The notes beneath the pieces were generated by a model. The model made no database searches. It was given only the letters and a program-made list of their open reading frames with translations, and had not been told where the DNA came from. A DNA stretch of 55,078 nt, from positions 1 through 55,078 of the forward strand of contig CALVCJ010000002.1 in assembly GCA_944326015.1 (NCBI GenBank), given 5' to 3'. This DNA comes from Candidatus Gastranaerophilales bacterium. Lineage in GTDB: Bacteria; Cyanobacteriota; Vampirovibrionia; Gastranaerophilales; Gastranaerophilaceae. Made by a program: the position numbers and the translations under genes. Shown one piece after another: positions 44,446-54,543 of the stretch (positions are counted from its first letter, which is position 1; the number at the start of each line of letters is the position of its first letter).

Positions 44446-46212
44446 ATGCCCGTTTCAAACGTATACAATTCCAATAAACTCAACGCGATTAAGCTTAATC
44501 TCGGCATGCAAGCCAGAAAAACCACCGCGAATCAACCGGAATATATGAAAATGACCGGCTCTATTTTTGATGCTCCTGGTGTTAAAAATTCTTCAACTTC
44601 CTCCCTGAATGAATTAAATACTCAAAAAAGCATAAATGAACTTAACAGTACAAGCGAATCAAACAAAACAGAATCTTCTGCTAAATCAGAAGGTAATTCA
44701 TCAGAAATAACAAACGCTGCAGAAGGCAAAGCTGCCGCTGAAAGCGCACAAGAAAGTGCAGATAATGTCAAAAATTTGACAAAAGATGCTCAGGACGATA
44801 AGAAAACCGTTGACAAATTTAGTGCAGATTCTAAAAAGTTAGAAAAAAGTACAAAAAAAGATGAAAACAAATTCAAATCACAACTGAAAAGACAGGAAAA
44901 TGAGCTTAAAAAAGATAACGAAAAACTGCAAAAACTTGTCGATGAAACTAATGATACTCAAGCAGAAGTAGAAAATGCACAAAACGAACTTAATTCACTT
45001 TTGGGTTCTGCATCTTTTTCAATAAATGGCAGTGAACAAGGACAGAATCCAAATCAGGATAGAATTAATGAACTTTCCTCATTTATTGGAGGAAAAGTTG
45101 AACTTCTACAGGCTAACGGAAAACAAATTTATTCATTACAAAGAAGCACCTCAAAAACAATTAACCGAATGGAGAGAACGAACAATAATTTTATAAAAGT
45201 TCAGCAAAGAAATACAAAGGAAATTGAACAAAATCAATCAACAACAAATAAAGTTATTGAAGTTGCAGGAACAATTGAACAGGTTAGTACACTTGTATCA
45301 CAGACAGGAACAGCCGTTAATTATACAGGCAAAGGCCTTGTTGCTTTAGGTCAGGCAATGTCTGCCACCCCCTGGACAGCAGCCGTAGGTGCAGTTCTAA
45401 TCTCAACCGGCACCGTTATGCAAAAAGTCGGAACTGTTGTCGAAATGGTAGGAAATTATGGACAAACAGCTGCAAATATTACCAAAACAGCTGCATACGC
45501 GGCAGACGGGAATCTTGCAGGAGCATTAACAAGTGCTGCAAGCGCTATACAAACAGGTGCAGCTGCTGTAAAATCAACAAAAGGATTGGGACAAGCTTTC
45601 GATGGAATTGATGCACAGGCAGACCAGGCAACTCAAAAACTCGCATCAAACGCTGCTGCAAACGACGCTGTTAAAGATATGACTGACGAACAATTAGGCG
45701 GTATGAGCAAAAAAGAAATGAAAAAATCAATCAGCGGCCAGCTTCAAAGCCAAATGACAGACAACGAAAATCCTCTTAATGCAAAAGAGTTACTTAAAGA
45801 CCTTAAAGATGGTGAATTGAATGAAAATAACTCTGAATTGATAAATAATGCAGCTGATCAAGCAAAAGCCACATTCAACGCTTCCGTTGAAGGTGCAGGA
45901 GGTACAGTAAAAGACGGAGTAGTAAGCGGACTTGATAAAAAAGCAAGAAAAGAAGCCGGACAAAAAACTGTTTCAACATTCTCTAATACTGCTGCAGATG
46001 GTAAAAAATCAAGTCAAAAATTTGACTGGTCTAAATTAGTCGGCGGGTTACAATCCACTGCAGCACTATTTGCTTCTCAAAATACTCAGCAAATTGCTAC
46101 TGATACAAATCAAGGATATGCTCCACAATGGGATTTGAACAGTGATCCTAGATTAAAGAATATTATGAGAAGCAACAGAGCCTATAGAGCACACGCAGCA
46201 TATGCAGGTTAA
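44446..46212 (+). CDS. Coiled-coil / hydrophobic-region protein, translocator-like layout
   Basis: A 588-residue protein with a polar N-terminus (Ser/Asn-rich, to about 75), a long coiled coil (about 85-280) and a hydrophobic Ala/Gly/Val-rich region (about 285-380; TGKGLVALGQAMSATPWTAAVGAVLISTG). A further helical part carries a TDEQLGGMSKKEMKKSISG motif, and the C-terminus is RAYRAHAAYAG. This layout resembles type III translocator proteins of the YopB/IpaB kind, but I see no diagnostic similarity. It lacks a signal peptide. AGGAG lies just before the ATG. The protein at 2.2 kb has a comparable plan. A secreted-protein role is inference. Confidence 0.6.
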   Translation: MPVSNVYNSNKLNAIKLNLGMQARKTTANQPEYMKMTGSIFDAPGVKNSSTSSLNELNTQKSINELNSTSESNKTESSAKSEGNSSEITNAAEGKAAAESAQESADNVKNLTKDAQDDKKTVDKFSADSKKLEKSTKKDENKFKSQLKRQENELKKDNEKLQKLVDETNDTQAEVENAQNELNSLLGSASFSINGSEQGQNPNQDRINELSSFIGGKVELLQANGKQIYSLQRSTSKTINRMERTNNNFIKVQQRNTKEIEQNQSTTNKVIEVAGTIEQVSTLVSQTGTAVNYTGKGLVALGQAMSATPWTAAVGAVLISTGTVMQKVGTVVEMVGNYGQTAANITKTAAYAADGNLAGALTSAASAIQTGAAAVKSTKGLGQAFDGIDAQADQATQKLASNAAANDAVKDMTDEQLGGMSKKEMKKSISGQLQSQMTDNENPLNAKELLKDLKDGELNENNSELINNAADQAKATFNASVEGAGGTVKDGVVSGLDKKARKEAGQKTVSTFSNTAADGKKSSQKFDWSKLVGGLQSTAALFASQNTQQIATDTNQGYAPQWDLNSDPRLKNIMRSNRAYRAHAAYAG

Positions 46213-46252
46213 GTAAACAGAGATAGCTTATTTACACGCTTTCTTAAACTTT

Positions 46253-49200
46253 TTAGAAATATGATAAGCCATTTTGATTAGCAGCTGTTTGTTCTTTTAA
46301 CATTATATTCATGTAAAGAATTTTGTTAGCAGTAGCCTGATCAAGATTTATAAACTCTGCTCCAGCACGCCTGTCTGATGCTGAAACAATTTTCACATCT
46401 GCATTAATATTCAAATCACCGTAAGATATCTGAACAGGAACAACATCTCCTACTTTCAAACCTTTATGATGACTAATAGCTACTCCCCCGCGTGATATAT
46501 CAAGTAATGAATCTATCTGCGGATTTGCACCAAGTTTTACAGGATTTCTGTTATCCTGAACCGGAAATCTCATATATTGACGTTTATCTATTGAATTTAC
46601 ATTATAATCTACAACACGCTGTTTATATGTATACTGTCCCATATCCCTGTTTGGAACCGGTATATCATTATCATTATCATTATCAATATCCGTATCAGTA
46701 TCAGTATCGGTATCATTGTCAGAATCAGTATCAGTGTCTATATCGTTATCTGTATCAGTATCTGAATCACTATCAACATCTGAATCGGTATCTGTATCAG
46801 AATCATTATCTGTATCACTGTCACTGTCATTATCACTGTCAGTATCCGTATCTGTGTCCGTGTCGTTGTCTGTATCGGTATCTATATCTGTATCACTGTC
46901 AACATCAGTGTCAGTATCAGTATCACTGTCAGAATCATCATCACCAATATCATCATCTGTATCTGTATCAGTATCGGTATCTGAATCACTGTCAAGATCA
47001 CTGTCAGTATCTATGTCGTTGTCAGAATCACTGTCTTCATCATTATCATTGTCAGAGTCTGAATCTATATCGGTATCCATATCCGTATCAGTGTCGTCAT
47101 CAGTATCATTATCAATATCTGAATCCGTATCCGTATCATCATCAGTATCAGTATCACTATCCGAATCAGAATCTGTGTCTGTATCTGAATCCGTATCATT
47201 ATCCGTATCAGTATCTATGTCTGTATCGTTATCTGTATCATTATCTGAATCAACATCGCTATCAGTATCAGTATCATTGTCAATATCAGTATCAACATCA
47301 CTATCTGTATCGGTGTCATTGTCAGAATCCGTGTCTGTATCTGAGTCTGAATCTGTGTCTGTGTCAGTATCAATATCTGAATCAGTATCTGTATCTGAAT
47401 CCGTATCATTATCCGTATCAGTATCTATGTCTGTATCGTTATCTGTATCATTATCTGTATCATTATCTGAATCAACATCGCTATCAGTATCAGTATCATT
47501 GTCAATATCAGTATCAACATCACTATCTGTATCGGTGTCATTGTCAGAATCCGTGTCTGTATCTGAGTCTGAATCTGTGTCTGTGTCAGTATCAATATCT
47601 GAATCAGTATCTGTATCTGAATCCGTATCATTATCCGTATCGGTATCTATGTCTGTATCGTTGTCGGTATCATTATCTGAATCTGAATCAACATCGCTAT
47701 CAGTATCAGTATCATTGTCAATATCAGTATCAACATCACTATCGGTATCGGTGTCATTGTCAGAATCCGTGTCTGTATCTGAGTCTGAATCTGTGTCTGT
47801 GTCAGTATCAATATCTGAATCAGTATCTGTATCTGAATCCGTATCATTATCCGTATCGGTATCTATGTCTGTATCGTTGTCGGTATCATTATCTGAATCT
47901 GAATCAACATCGCTATCAGTATCCGTATCATTGTCAATATCAGTATCAACATCACTATCTGTATCAGAATCATCGTCATCATCACTGTTGTCACTATCTG
48001 TATCAGAATCAGCATCAATATCGCTGTCTGTATCTATATCATTATCAGTGTCAGTATCGTCATCAGTGTCATTATCTGAATCTGAATCAACATCGCTATC
48101 AGTATCCGTATCGGAGTCAATATCAGTATCATTATCCGAATCACTGTCAACATCATTGTCCAAATCTGAATCACTATCTGAATCTATATCAGAGTCACTG
48201 TCTGAATCACTGTCACTGTCTGCTTGATCATAATAGTAATTTCGTTCATCTTCATCCCTGCCAATTGCCGTAACATCCTCAGGTCTAACTGGTTTTGCAT
48301 TAATTTCAACATTTTTTCCTTCAACAGGATTTGTCCTGGTATCATTTTCGGTGTAAAAACCGTCTTTTCCTTGCGAAATATGTATACCATCAACATATAC
48401 ATTATCAGCAGTAAGAGTTAAATTTCCGTTATCCAACAACCTCCCATTTACAACGATCAATTGCGAATCAGCAAGCAAAGGATCTATTCTTGTTCCCTTA
48501 TTAATATCTAAAACTGTTAAATTAACAGTATCAGGCAATATATTTCCGTTTAAACCGTAATAATCCAATGGGGTATAAGGCACTGTTCCGAGATTTTCAA
48601 TATTCAGTATAGCCCCGCGTGACACTAAATTTATTGAATCAGTCGCAGTAATTTCCCTTATATTTGTATTGCCGGAAAATTCCGCATTTATACTGTCTTC
48701 ACGCGATATCATTGTACAGACATTTGTCTGTGTATATTTATCATCTAGACCTTTAATATTTATATCATTAATCGCAAGAACATCCATACCACCTTTTGAA
48801 TCTGTCTGGTTAAATGTTAATTTATTATTGGCTGCACCTATACTGTCACTTGCAATCATAGAAATATAACTTCCTTCAACATTCGCTTTTGAAAGATTTG
48901 AAGAAGCATTCAATATAGAACCTGAATTACCATTATCGTCGTAATCAGAAATTAATATTACTCTACCGGAAGCCTTGACCTGATCAATATGCATATCAGA
49001 ACCGCGGCTTGCCATATTAATTAAAAAGTTACTACCTGAATTTGTTGTATCAATAGTTTGTGTATTAATTTTTCCGTCTACATTGACATTAACTGATTTT
49101 GTAAAATCTCTTGAACCAGGTTCAATACCCGTACAGGAACCATTAGCACAATTTCCAACACCAAGCCCGATTGTACCATCTTTTACTTCAGCATTAAAAT

Positions 49201-50494
49201 TACCACCGGCTTTTATAAGATTAGCTTTTGTCCCTGCATTCAACAGGCTGCCATTTTCAATTTTTATATTAATATGTGAGGTAGATGTCAAGTAATCTTT
49301 TCCTTTTGTATTGCCAATAACAACGTCGGAATTCTTATTCGTAATATTAATTCCATTTGCATTTACAACACCTTTTACATTAACACCACCAGCTCCTGAA
49401 TTTGTAATATTAACAGAATCTGTAGTATTTGATATATTTGCAGCACTTCCCACATTGACACCGTCAATCCCTGTGTTGGAAATATTAACAAGTCCATTTG
49501 AATTTTCAAGTGAACCTGAAATTTTAACCCCGGTCCCGGTGTTATCAATCGACAAATCGCCATTTTTATTTATAAAAGATCCAGAGACATCAACCGAACC
49601 GCCTGAATTTACAACCAATGTATTACCATTACCGTTCGAAATCATACCGCTGACATCTATACCTTTTGAACCGGAATTTGTTATTTCAACATTACCTGCT
49701 CCAAAGTTTTTCATCTGAGCACTGATTTCAGTTCCGCCTGTCGAACCGTAAGATTTTATAACAATACTGCCGTTATCATTAGCGAAGGCATTTGCACTAT
49801 TCAAATTATCTGCATTAACAAGCTTGTTAAATAAAACTTCAGCCTGTGAGTTTGAATTGATATAAGTATTATCTTTCACCCCAGCCATTACTAACGCATT
49901 ATCAGAAATATTAACATTTGCAGCATTTATATCAACAAGGTTACGTGCAAGAATTTTACCGTCAATCTGTACAGAACCTGTACCTTCTGCACTCAAATAA
50001 GATTCATAATCCTTAATTAAAGAAGGACGCCTCAGGCTGCCTTTATATTGGTCATAAACATCATTATCCGGAGTCAATACGGACAAAGAGCCTACATTCA
50101 AAACTCCGCTTGCCCCTACAACCATTCCATTAGGTGAAACAAATACTACATTTCCGTTTGTAAAAGCGCCGTCTTTACCCACAGAATTTACAAGCCCTTG
50201 AATATTAATCTGGTTATCTACAAGATTGACAAATGTCGAAATGTCCTGAGATTTTCCGTAATCATAAAAGATAAGGTTTGCAATATCACCATGACTCAAG
50301 CTGAAATCAGGATATTTTTTAAAACCTATCCCTCCGTTAGAGGCGTCAGGAATTATATCAAAAACTCCGTCTACTCCGGTTACTCCAGAAATATTGGTAG
50401 CAAAAACCTGTAAACAAAAAGATTGTTGCAGGAAAAAACAAAATGTCAACGCCGAAGCTACCGCTTTTCTTTTACCTGCTTTTATCTTAATCAT
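46253..50494 (-). CDS. Filamentous-haemagglutinin-type adhesin with Asp-rich repeat stalk and C-terminal PilZ domain
   Basis: The protein (1413 residues from the ATG at 50494, chosen over an upstream in-frame start because a signal peptide and an AAGGA site follow from it) has four parts. First is a signal peptide (about 1-33). Next is a haemagglutinin-type two-partner secretion domain (about 40-160, with [16 protein letters not shown] and [25 protein letters not shown]). A beta-helix-like Asn/Gly/Ser-rich region runs to about 750. Then comes an Asp-(Ser/Thr/Asn/Val/Ile) dipeptide stalk (759-1277), and finally a PilZ domain with RQYMR at 1305-1309 and DISRGG at 1332-1337. PilZ domains normally bind c-di-GMP in the cytoplasm. 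The TpsB partner gene is absent here. Surface adhesin by inference. Confidence 0.8.
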   Translation of the reverse strand: MIKIKAGKRKAVASALTFCFFLQQSFCLQVFATNISGVTGVDGVFDIIPDASNGGIGFKKYPDFSLSHGDIANLIFYDYGKSQDISTFVNLVDNQINIQGLVNSVGKDGAFTNGNVVFVSPNGMVVGASGVLNVGSLSVLTPDNDVYDQYKGSLRRPSLIKDYESYLSAEGTGSVQIDGKILARNLVDINAANVNISDNALVMAGVKDNTYINSNSQAEVLFNKLVNADNLNSANAFANDNGSIVIKSYGSTGGTEISAQMKNFGAGNVEITNSGSKGIDVSGMISNGNGNTLVVNSGGSVDVSGSFINKNGDLSIDNTGTGVKISGSLENSNGLVNISNTGIDGVNVGSAANISNTTDSVNITNSGAGGVNVKGVVNANGINITNKNSDVVIGNTKGKDYLTSTSHINIKIENGSLLNAGTKANLIKAGGNFNAEVKDGTIGLGVGNCANGSCTGIEPGSRDFTKSVNVNVDGKINTQTIDTTNSGSNFLINMASRGSDMHIDQVKASGRVILISDYDDNGNSGSILNASSNLSKANVEGSYISMIASDSIGAANNKLTFNQTDSKGGMDVLAINDINIKGLDDKYTQTNVCTMISREDSINAEFSGNTNIREITATDSINLVSRGAILNIENLGTVPYTPLDYYGLNGNILPDTVNLTVLDINKGTRIDPLLADSQLIVVNGRLLDNGNLTLTADNVYVDGIHISQGKDGFYTENDTRTNPVEGKNVEINAKPVRPEDVTAIGRDEDERNYYYDQADSDSDSDSDSDIDSDSDSDLDNDVDSDSDNDTDIDSDTDTDSDVDSDSDNDTDDDTDTDNDIDTDSDIDADSDTDSDNSDDDDDSDTDSDVDTDIDNDTDTDSDVDSDSDNDTDNDTDIDTDTDNDTDSDTDTDSDIDTDTDTDSDSDTDTDSDNDTDTDSDVDTDIDNDTDTDSDVDSDSDNDTDNDTDIDTDTDNDTDSDTDTDSDIDTDTDTDSDSDTDTDSDNDTDTDSDVDTDIDNDTDTDSDVDSDNDTDNDTDNDTDIDTDTDNDTDSDTDTDSDIDTDTDTDSDSDTDTDSDNDTDTDSDVDTDIDNDTDTDSDVDSDNDTDNDTDIDTDTDNDTDSDTDTDSDSDSDTDTDDDTDTDSDIDNDTDDDTDTDMDTDIDSDSDNDNDEDSDSDNDIDTDSDLDSDSDTDTDTDTDDDIGDDDSDSDTDTDTDVDSDTDIDTDTDNDTDTDTDTDSDNDSDSDTDNDSDTDTDSDVDSDSDTDTDNDIDTDTDSDNDTDTDTDTDIDNDNDNDIPVPNRDMGQYTYKQRVVDYNVNSIDKRQYMRFPVQDNRNPVKLGANPQIDSLLDISRGGVAISHHKGLKVGDVVPVQISYGDLNINADVKIVSASDRRAGAEFINLDQATANKILYMNIMLKEQTAANQNGLSYF
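46664..48220 (-). repeat. Asp-X dipeptide repeat region with about 210-222 bp higher-order tandem units
   Basis: The repeat codes for 519 residues of Asp alternating with Ser, Thr, Asn, Val or Ile. Within it a long unit recurs: the same CCGTATCATTATCC landmark occurs at 47191, 47401, 47623 and 47839, spacings of 210, 222 and 216 bases, all multiples of 6. Such tandem copies can gain or lose units by recombination without changing frame. The opposite strand shows long spurious ORFs because of the repeat. Confidence 0.9.
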
Positions 50495-50667
50495 GCCTGT
50501 TATTCCTTTCAGTTTCCCTAATCTTTGAGAAAATATCAGATAGTTAAATCGTAGTATAATAATTTTATCAAGATAATAATTGTTTTTCCATTTTTTATTA
50601 CAATAAGTTAATAAAAAACTAACAAAAAAATTTTTTGCGATATTATGAACAAATGTAAACAAGAAAT

Positions 50668-52125
50668 TTATTTAGATACACGTTTCAATAAAGTCTTTGA
50701 AAATCCCCAGTAACAAAAATAAAATACAAAAATTAATGAAAACATTTCAAATAATGCAGGAATATGAATAAATTTAGCAAATAAATAATACAAAAAACAG
50801 CAGGGAATAAAAGCTCCAAACATTCTTGATAAAATAAGGCGCGGAAATATTAGACTTAATCCTGGTAAAACAATTGTTATACTTAAAAGAAAATACAAAA
50901 AATTAGCACCTAGTGTTGCAATTCCAACTCCTACAAGACCGTATTTGGGAATTAAAACTATATTTAATACAATATTAGAAATACCAGAGGTTAGCTTTAT
51001 TATAAATTCAATATAAGTTTTGTTCGCAAGATGATACTGCAATGTAGTATAATCAGTTAAAGCCATAAAAAATGTTCCAAACGCAAAGTAAGGAATCAAC
51101 TTAAAGGCTGTTAAAAATTTATCATTTGAAGAAAGCATTTGAACATAATCAGATGCATAAAGAGAAATTACAATAATTACCGGAAGCGAAATTAAAATAT
51201 AATACCCTGTAAACCTTGAAATTATAGGTCTGACATCAATTTTTTCCTCATACATATTTATTATTCGCGGGATTGCCGCAACCGTTATAATTGAAAATAT
51301 TGTCATCAAAAGCGGAAGCGTTAAACCATATGCAACACCCACAATTCCTACCTGTGAAAATCCATGGATACTATTCATGATAAATTTATTACTTTGATTA
51401 ATTATCCAGGCACTTAATGAAGTAGCAGCAATAGGTATACCGTATTTAAAAATCGGAACAACTGAATGCCACTCTATCTTTTGAATTCTGAACCATGACA
51501 GAATATTACTCTGGTAAATCAAAAGTAAATCTATCAATGAAATGGACACCCCCATACCCAAAAGCAAAGACATAGCTCCTAGGTGGAAAAATTTTATGAA
51601 AAACACAGACAAAAGAATTGTCAAAAACTGGTTTATTATAGTTGACAAAGTAAAAGATATAGATTTTAACTGCGCACGCAAAAGTTGAAACAGCAATGCA
51701 CGTATAGCAACAGGAATTATCAAAATCAGAATAGCCGCAAAGTATTTTGCAGGAATATTAAAAAAATCATAAAAATTATGCCTGAAAATATAAGCACCCA
51801 AAAACATTACAAATATGTTTGAAATAAGAATTGTAACAAGCGTAGTTAAATATTTTGGCATATCCTGAATCATCTGATGTCGTTTAAAAAACCTTAACCC
51901 GGAAAGTCCTACCCAATCCGAAAAGATAATGCACAAAAACGACAAAACAGCTATGGATAAAGAATATAGTCCGTATTCTTCCGGGGAAAGTAAACTCGTG
52001 TATACAGGAACAATAATTGCATTGCCGAGCATGCCTATGATTTTTGAAGGCGAATACTTAACCATGTCTCTGAAAATAGCTTTTAACTGTTCTTTTTCAA
52101 CTTCTCTGTTTTCTACGTATTCCAT
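50668..52125 (-). CDS. Polysaccharide (Wzx/MOP superfamily) flippase
   Basis: A 485-residue integral membrane protein with about 12-14 hydrophobic helices, belonging to the MATE/MOP exporter superfamily that flips lipid-linked sugars across the inner membrane. Family-like features are the N-terminal [34 protein letters not shown] and later [17 protein letters not shown]. The ATG lies 38 bases after the rimO stop and the gene precedes the adhesin. The substrate cannot be told from sequence. MurJ is less likely because the N-terminal motif fits Wzx better. Confidence 0.82.
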   Translation of the reverse strand: MEYVENREVEKEQLKAIFRDMVKYSPSKIIGMLGNAIIVPVYTSLLSPEEYGLYSLSIAVLSFLCIIFSDWVGLSGLRFFKRHQMIQDMPKYLTTLVTILISNIFVMFLGAYIFRHNFYDFFNIPAKYFAAILILIIPVAIRALLFQLLRAQLKSISFTLSTIINQFLTILLSVFFIKFFHLGAMSLLLGMGVSISLIDLLLIYQSNILSWFRIQKIEWHSVVPIFKYGIPIAATSLSAWIINQSNKFIMNSIHGFSQVGIVGVAYGLTLPLLMTIFSIITVAAIPRIINMYEEKIDVRPIISRFTGYYILISLPVIIVISLYASDYVQMLSSNDKFLTAFKLIPYFAFGTFFMALTDYTTLQYHLANKTYIEFIIKLTSGISNIVLNIVLIPKYGLVGVGIATLGANFLYFLLSITIVLPGLSLIFPRLILSRMFGAFIPCCFLYYLFAKFIHIPALFEMFSLIFVFYFCYWGFSKTLLKRVSK

Positions 52126-52163
52126 TAGTATACCTGTATTATTAGAAATTATACTATAAGAAA

Positions 52164-53471
52164 TTATAATTGTAATACACCAAACAAATCATATTCATCA
52201 GCACGTTCTATCAAAACATCTTCAATATCGCCGGGAACGACCTGTGTACCCGATGAGGCATAAACCATTCCGTCAATTTCCGGAGCATCATGCTCCGAAC
52301 GCATTAAAACAATCCCATCATCCGTGTAACCTTCAACAATACATGGTATAATTTGCCCGACATAAGATTTATTAATTTCGCGGGATATTTTCTGCTGTAA
52401 AGACATTAACTTCTTATATCTCTGTTTTTTAATCTTAGAGGACACCTGCTCAGACATTGCATAAGAGACGGTATTTTTTTCTCTTGAATATTCAAATACT
52501 CCCATCCTTTCAAATCTTACACGCTTTACAAATTCATATAATTCATTAAATTGTTCATCCGTTTCGCCAGGGTAACCGACAATAAATGCAGTTCTTATTG
52601 CAACACCAGGAATTTTTTCTCTTATTTTTTCAATAAGAGCCTCATAATCCATAACTGGTCTGCGCATAGCTTTTAAAATTTCTACATTACAGTGCTGCAA
52701 CGGAAGATCAATATATTTTGCAACCTTATCAAGTTTTGCAATAGTATCAATTAATTCATCAGACATTTGAGAAGGATATGCATACATTATCCTTATCCAA
52801 CCAAGACCTTCAATTTTATTCAATTCTTCAAGAAGTCGTGGCAAAGCTTGTTTCCCGTATAAATCAATACCGTAGCTTGTGGTATCCTGCGCGATTAACA
52901 CAATTTCGGTAACACCTTTATCGACAAGTTCTTTTGCCTCTTCTACAATATTTTCTATAGTTCTTGAATGATATTCTCCGCGCAGCTGTGGGATTATGCA
53001 ATAGCCGCAATGATAATTGCAACCGTCAGCTATTTTGATATAAGAACTAGCACCAACAGTAATTTGTTGTCTTTCTATATTTTCCGGATAAATATATTCA
53101 GGTTTTTCAGATATATGCTCAACATATTTCTTATCACCAGCAACACGTTCAACAACTTCAACTATCTCTTTTATATCAGAAGTCCCGATCATACCTGCAA
53201 TTTCAGGTATAGCTTTTTTCAACTCACCTTTATATTTTTGAGGTAAACAGCCTGTAACAATAACTTTCTTCCCATCATGAACAAGCTGTAGTACTGATTG
53301 AACAGATTCTTTTTCTGCGTCATGGATAAACGAACAGGTATTTATTACAACAATATCAGCGTCTTTTTCATCAAGCGTAACCTGATGCCCTCTCTGAGCA
53401 AGAAGCCCGAGCATTAATTCACTATCAACCAGATTTTTTGCACACCCGTGATTTAACAAAGCTATTTTCAT
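52164..53471 (-). CDS. rimO: Ribosomal protein S12 methylthiotransferase RimO
   Basis: This radical SAM enzyme adds a methylthio group to an Asp of ribosomal protein S12. Two iron-sulfur sites are visible: Cys10, Cys46 and Cys75 in the N-terminal domain, and Cys151, Cys155, Cys158 (CNYHCGYC) for radical SAM. A TRAM domain ends the 435-residue protein (about 370-430). The pattern HGCAKNLVDSE and the ending DEYDLFGVL support RimO over MiaB. It is followed closely by the flippase gene and probably shares its transcript. Confidence 0.93.
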   Translation of the reverse strand: MKIALLNHGCAKNLVDSELMLGLLAQRGHQVTLDEKDADIVVINTCSFIHDAEKESVQSVLQLVHDGKKVIVTGCLPQKYKGELKKAIPEIAGMIGTSDIKEIVEVVERVAGDKKYVEHISEKPEYIYPENIERQQITVGASSYIKIADGCNYHCGYCIIPQLRGEYHSRTIENIVEEAKELVDKGVTEIVLIAQDTTSYGIDLYGKQALPRLLEELNKIEGLGWIRIMYAYPSQMSDELIDTIAKLDKVAKYIDLPLQHCNVEILKAMRRPVMDYEALIEKIREKIPGVAIRTAFIVGYPGETDEQFNELYEFVKRVRFERMGVFEYSREKNTVSYAMSEQVSSKIKKQRYKKLMSLQQKISREINKSYVGQIIPCIVEGYTDDGIVLMRSEHDAPEIDGMVYASSGTQVVPGDIEDVLIERADEYDLFGVLQL

Positions 53472-53524
53472 AAAAATTTACCTCTTTGTAATCACTTTAG
53501 CACGAATAAATTATTTTGTAATCA

Positions 53525-54196
53525 TTACCATGGATAATCGTCCTTAATCTGCCATCCGTCGTACTGAATCAGTCTTGCACAAAAATTACCGTTACCGCTT
53601 TTTGAACATCCGTAACGGGAATGTGACTTTAATCCCTCACGTGTTCCATCCCATTTATAGGAATAAGGCTCTACACTACATTTACCAAGTCCTACAGACG
53701 CAGATTTCATAAAATCAAAAGAAAACTTTGAACGTGAATTCAAAATACCAACCTCACTGGTTAAATCAGAGGCTCTAGGATAAAAGCTGATATCAAAACC
53801 AGCAAACCATTTAATAGTCATAGCACTGCCATCAGATAAATATACGACATGAACTCTAGTAAAATAATTATCACTTCCATCAGGGTCATATACGTTTAAA
53901 AGCAATGATTCCTCCGACAATATCTGCATATATTTTCTCATGTATTTATCAAAAAACTCTTTTGTGGCAATATCAGGGGATGCAGAGTTTGAAGGATATG
54001 TCCAGTTTTCACAACCGCCGTTTTCAGCCTCCGACAATTTTATTGCCTGATTAATATTGGTATAAAACTTTTCAAGACGTGTAACAACAACTTTTTTCTG
54101 ATGATTACTTATTAATGCCGGCATAGTAAGCGCTGCAACAATCCCGATTATTCCAAGCGTAATTAATACCTCGGCTAAAGTAAATCCTTTATTCAT
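53525..54196 (-). CDS. Prepilin-like protein with normal short leader
   Basis: The canonical leader MNKG is followed by FTLAEVLITLGIIGIVAALTMPALI, so cleavage after Gly gives Phe at +1 and Glu at +5. The start has GGGAG 7 bases upstream; the longer in-frame start is not supported. The globular part ends CARLIQYDGWQIKDDYPW, close to the ending of the 22.8-kb prepilin (CTALIQYNGWKIPKDYP). Unlike the poly-G genes this one is intact, so it is a useful reference for their normal leader. The pilus or secretion system it belongs to is not determined. Confidence 0.82.
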   Translation of the reverse strand: MNKGFTLAEVLITLGIIGIVAALTMPALISNHQKKVVVTRLEKFYTNINQAIKLSEAENGGCENWTYPSNSASPDIATKEFFDKYMRKYMQILSEESLLLNVYDPDGSDNYFTRVHVVYLSDGSAMTIKWFAGFDISFYPRASDLTSEVGILNSRSKFSFDFMKSASVGLGKCSVEPYSYKWDGTREGLKSHSRYGCSKSGNGNFCARLIQYDGWQIKDDYPW

Positions 54197-54306
54197 AAAA
54201 CAGCTCCCTTGATATTTATACATTATAATATACATATTTTACACTATTTAGTGAAATAAGTCAATATATATTGTCATAATTCATCATAAAATAGTATTAT
54301 TTTTTA

Positions 54307-54543
54307 ATGGAAAGAGAAATAAAACTTGAAACTGAAAATCTGACTCAACAAATTAAATACTTATCTGCAATAGAGGGATTAACAGTTACTAAAGTAAAAG
54401 CACTGGTTAATCAAAAATATAATAAAACAGACAGTATCAGGAATTTAAGTAACAAACTGCGGAATAAAACATTCAGAGTTACGGAATTAGCTGAAATTTT
54501 AGACATTCTAAATTACGAAATTATTTTACGGAAGAAATCTTAG
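54307..54543 (+). CDS. Small HTH-like protein
   Basis: A 78-residue protein with a likely helix-turn-helix (LTQQIKYLSAIEGLTVTKVKALVNQKYN, then RNLSNKLRNKTFRVTELAEILDILNYEII), of the type seen in small DNA-binding or phage-like repressors, perhaps DUF6471-like. No clear ribosome binding site is visible. Its end overlaps the convergent dehydrogenase gene by 23 bases. It is divergent from the prepilin-like gene, so it could regulate it, but this is inference. Confidence 0.5.
   Translation: MEREIKLETENLTQQIKYLSAIEGLTVTKVKALVNQKYNKTDSIRNLSNKLRNKTFRVTELAEILDILNYEIILRKKS

Noticed and set aside
46664..48220. CRISPR-like array suspected from the regular repeats
   Set aside because: The units are contiguous protein-coding dipeptide repeats without unique spacers, and no cas gene is present.
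46716..48227. Long plus-strand ORF rich in Ser-Val/Glu repeats, and a second long plus-strand ORF rich in Tyr, Gln and Cys
   Set aside because: They are the antisense readings of the Asp-X dipeptide repeat in the adhesin; they have no ribosome binding sites and no domain outside the repeat.
49311..49718. Plus-strand ORF of 135 residues in the adhesin region
   Set aside because: Antisense shadow of the haemagglutinin-like coding sequence, Pro/Phe-rich low-complexity translation, no start context.
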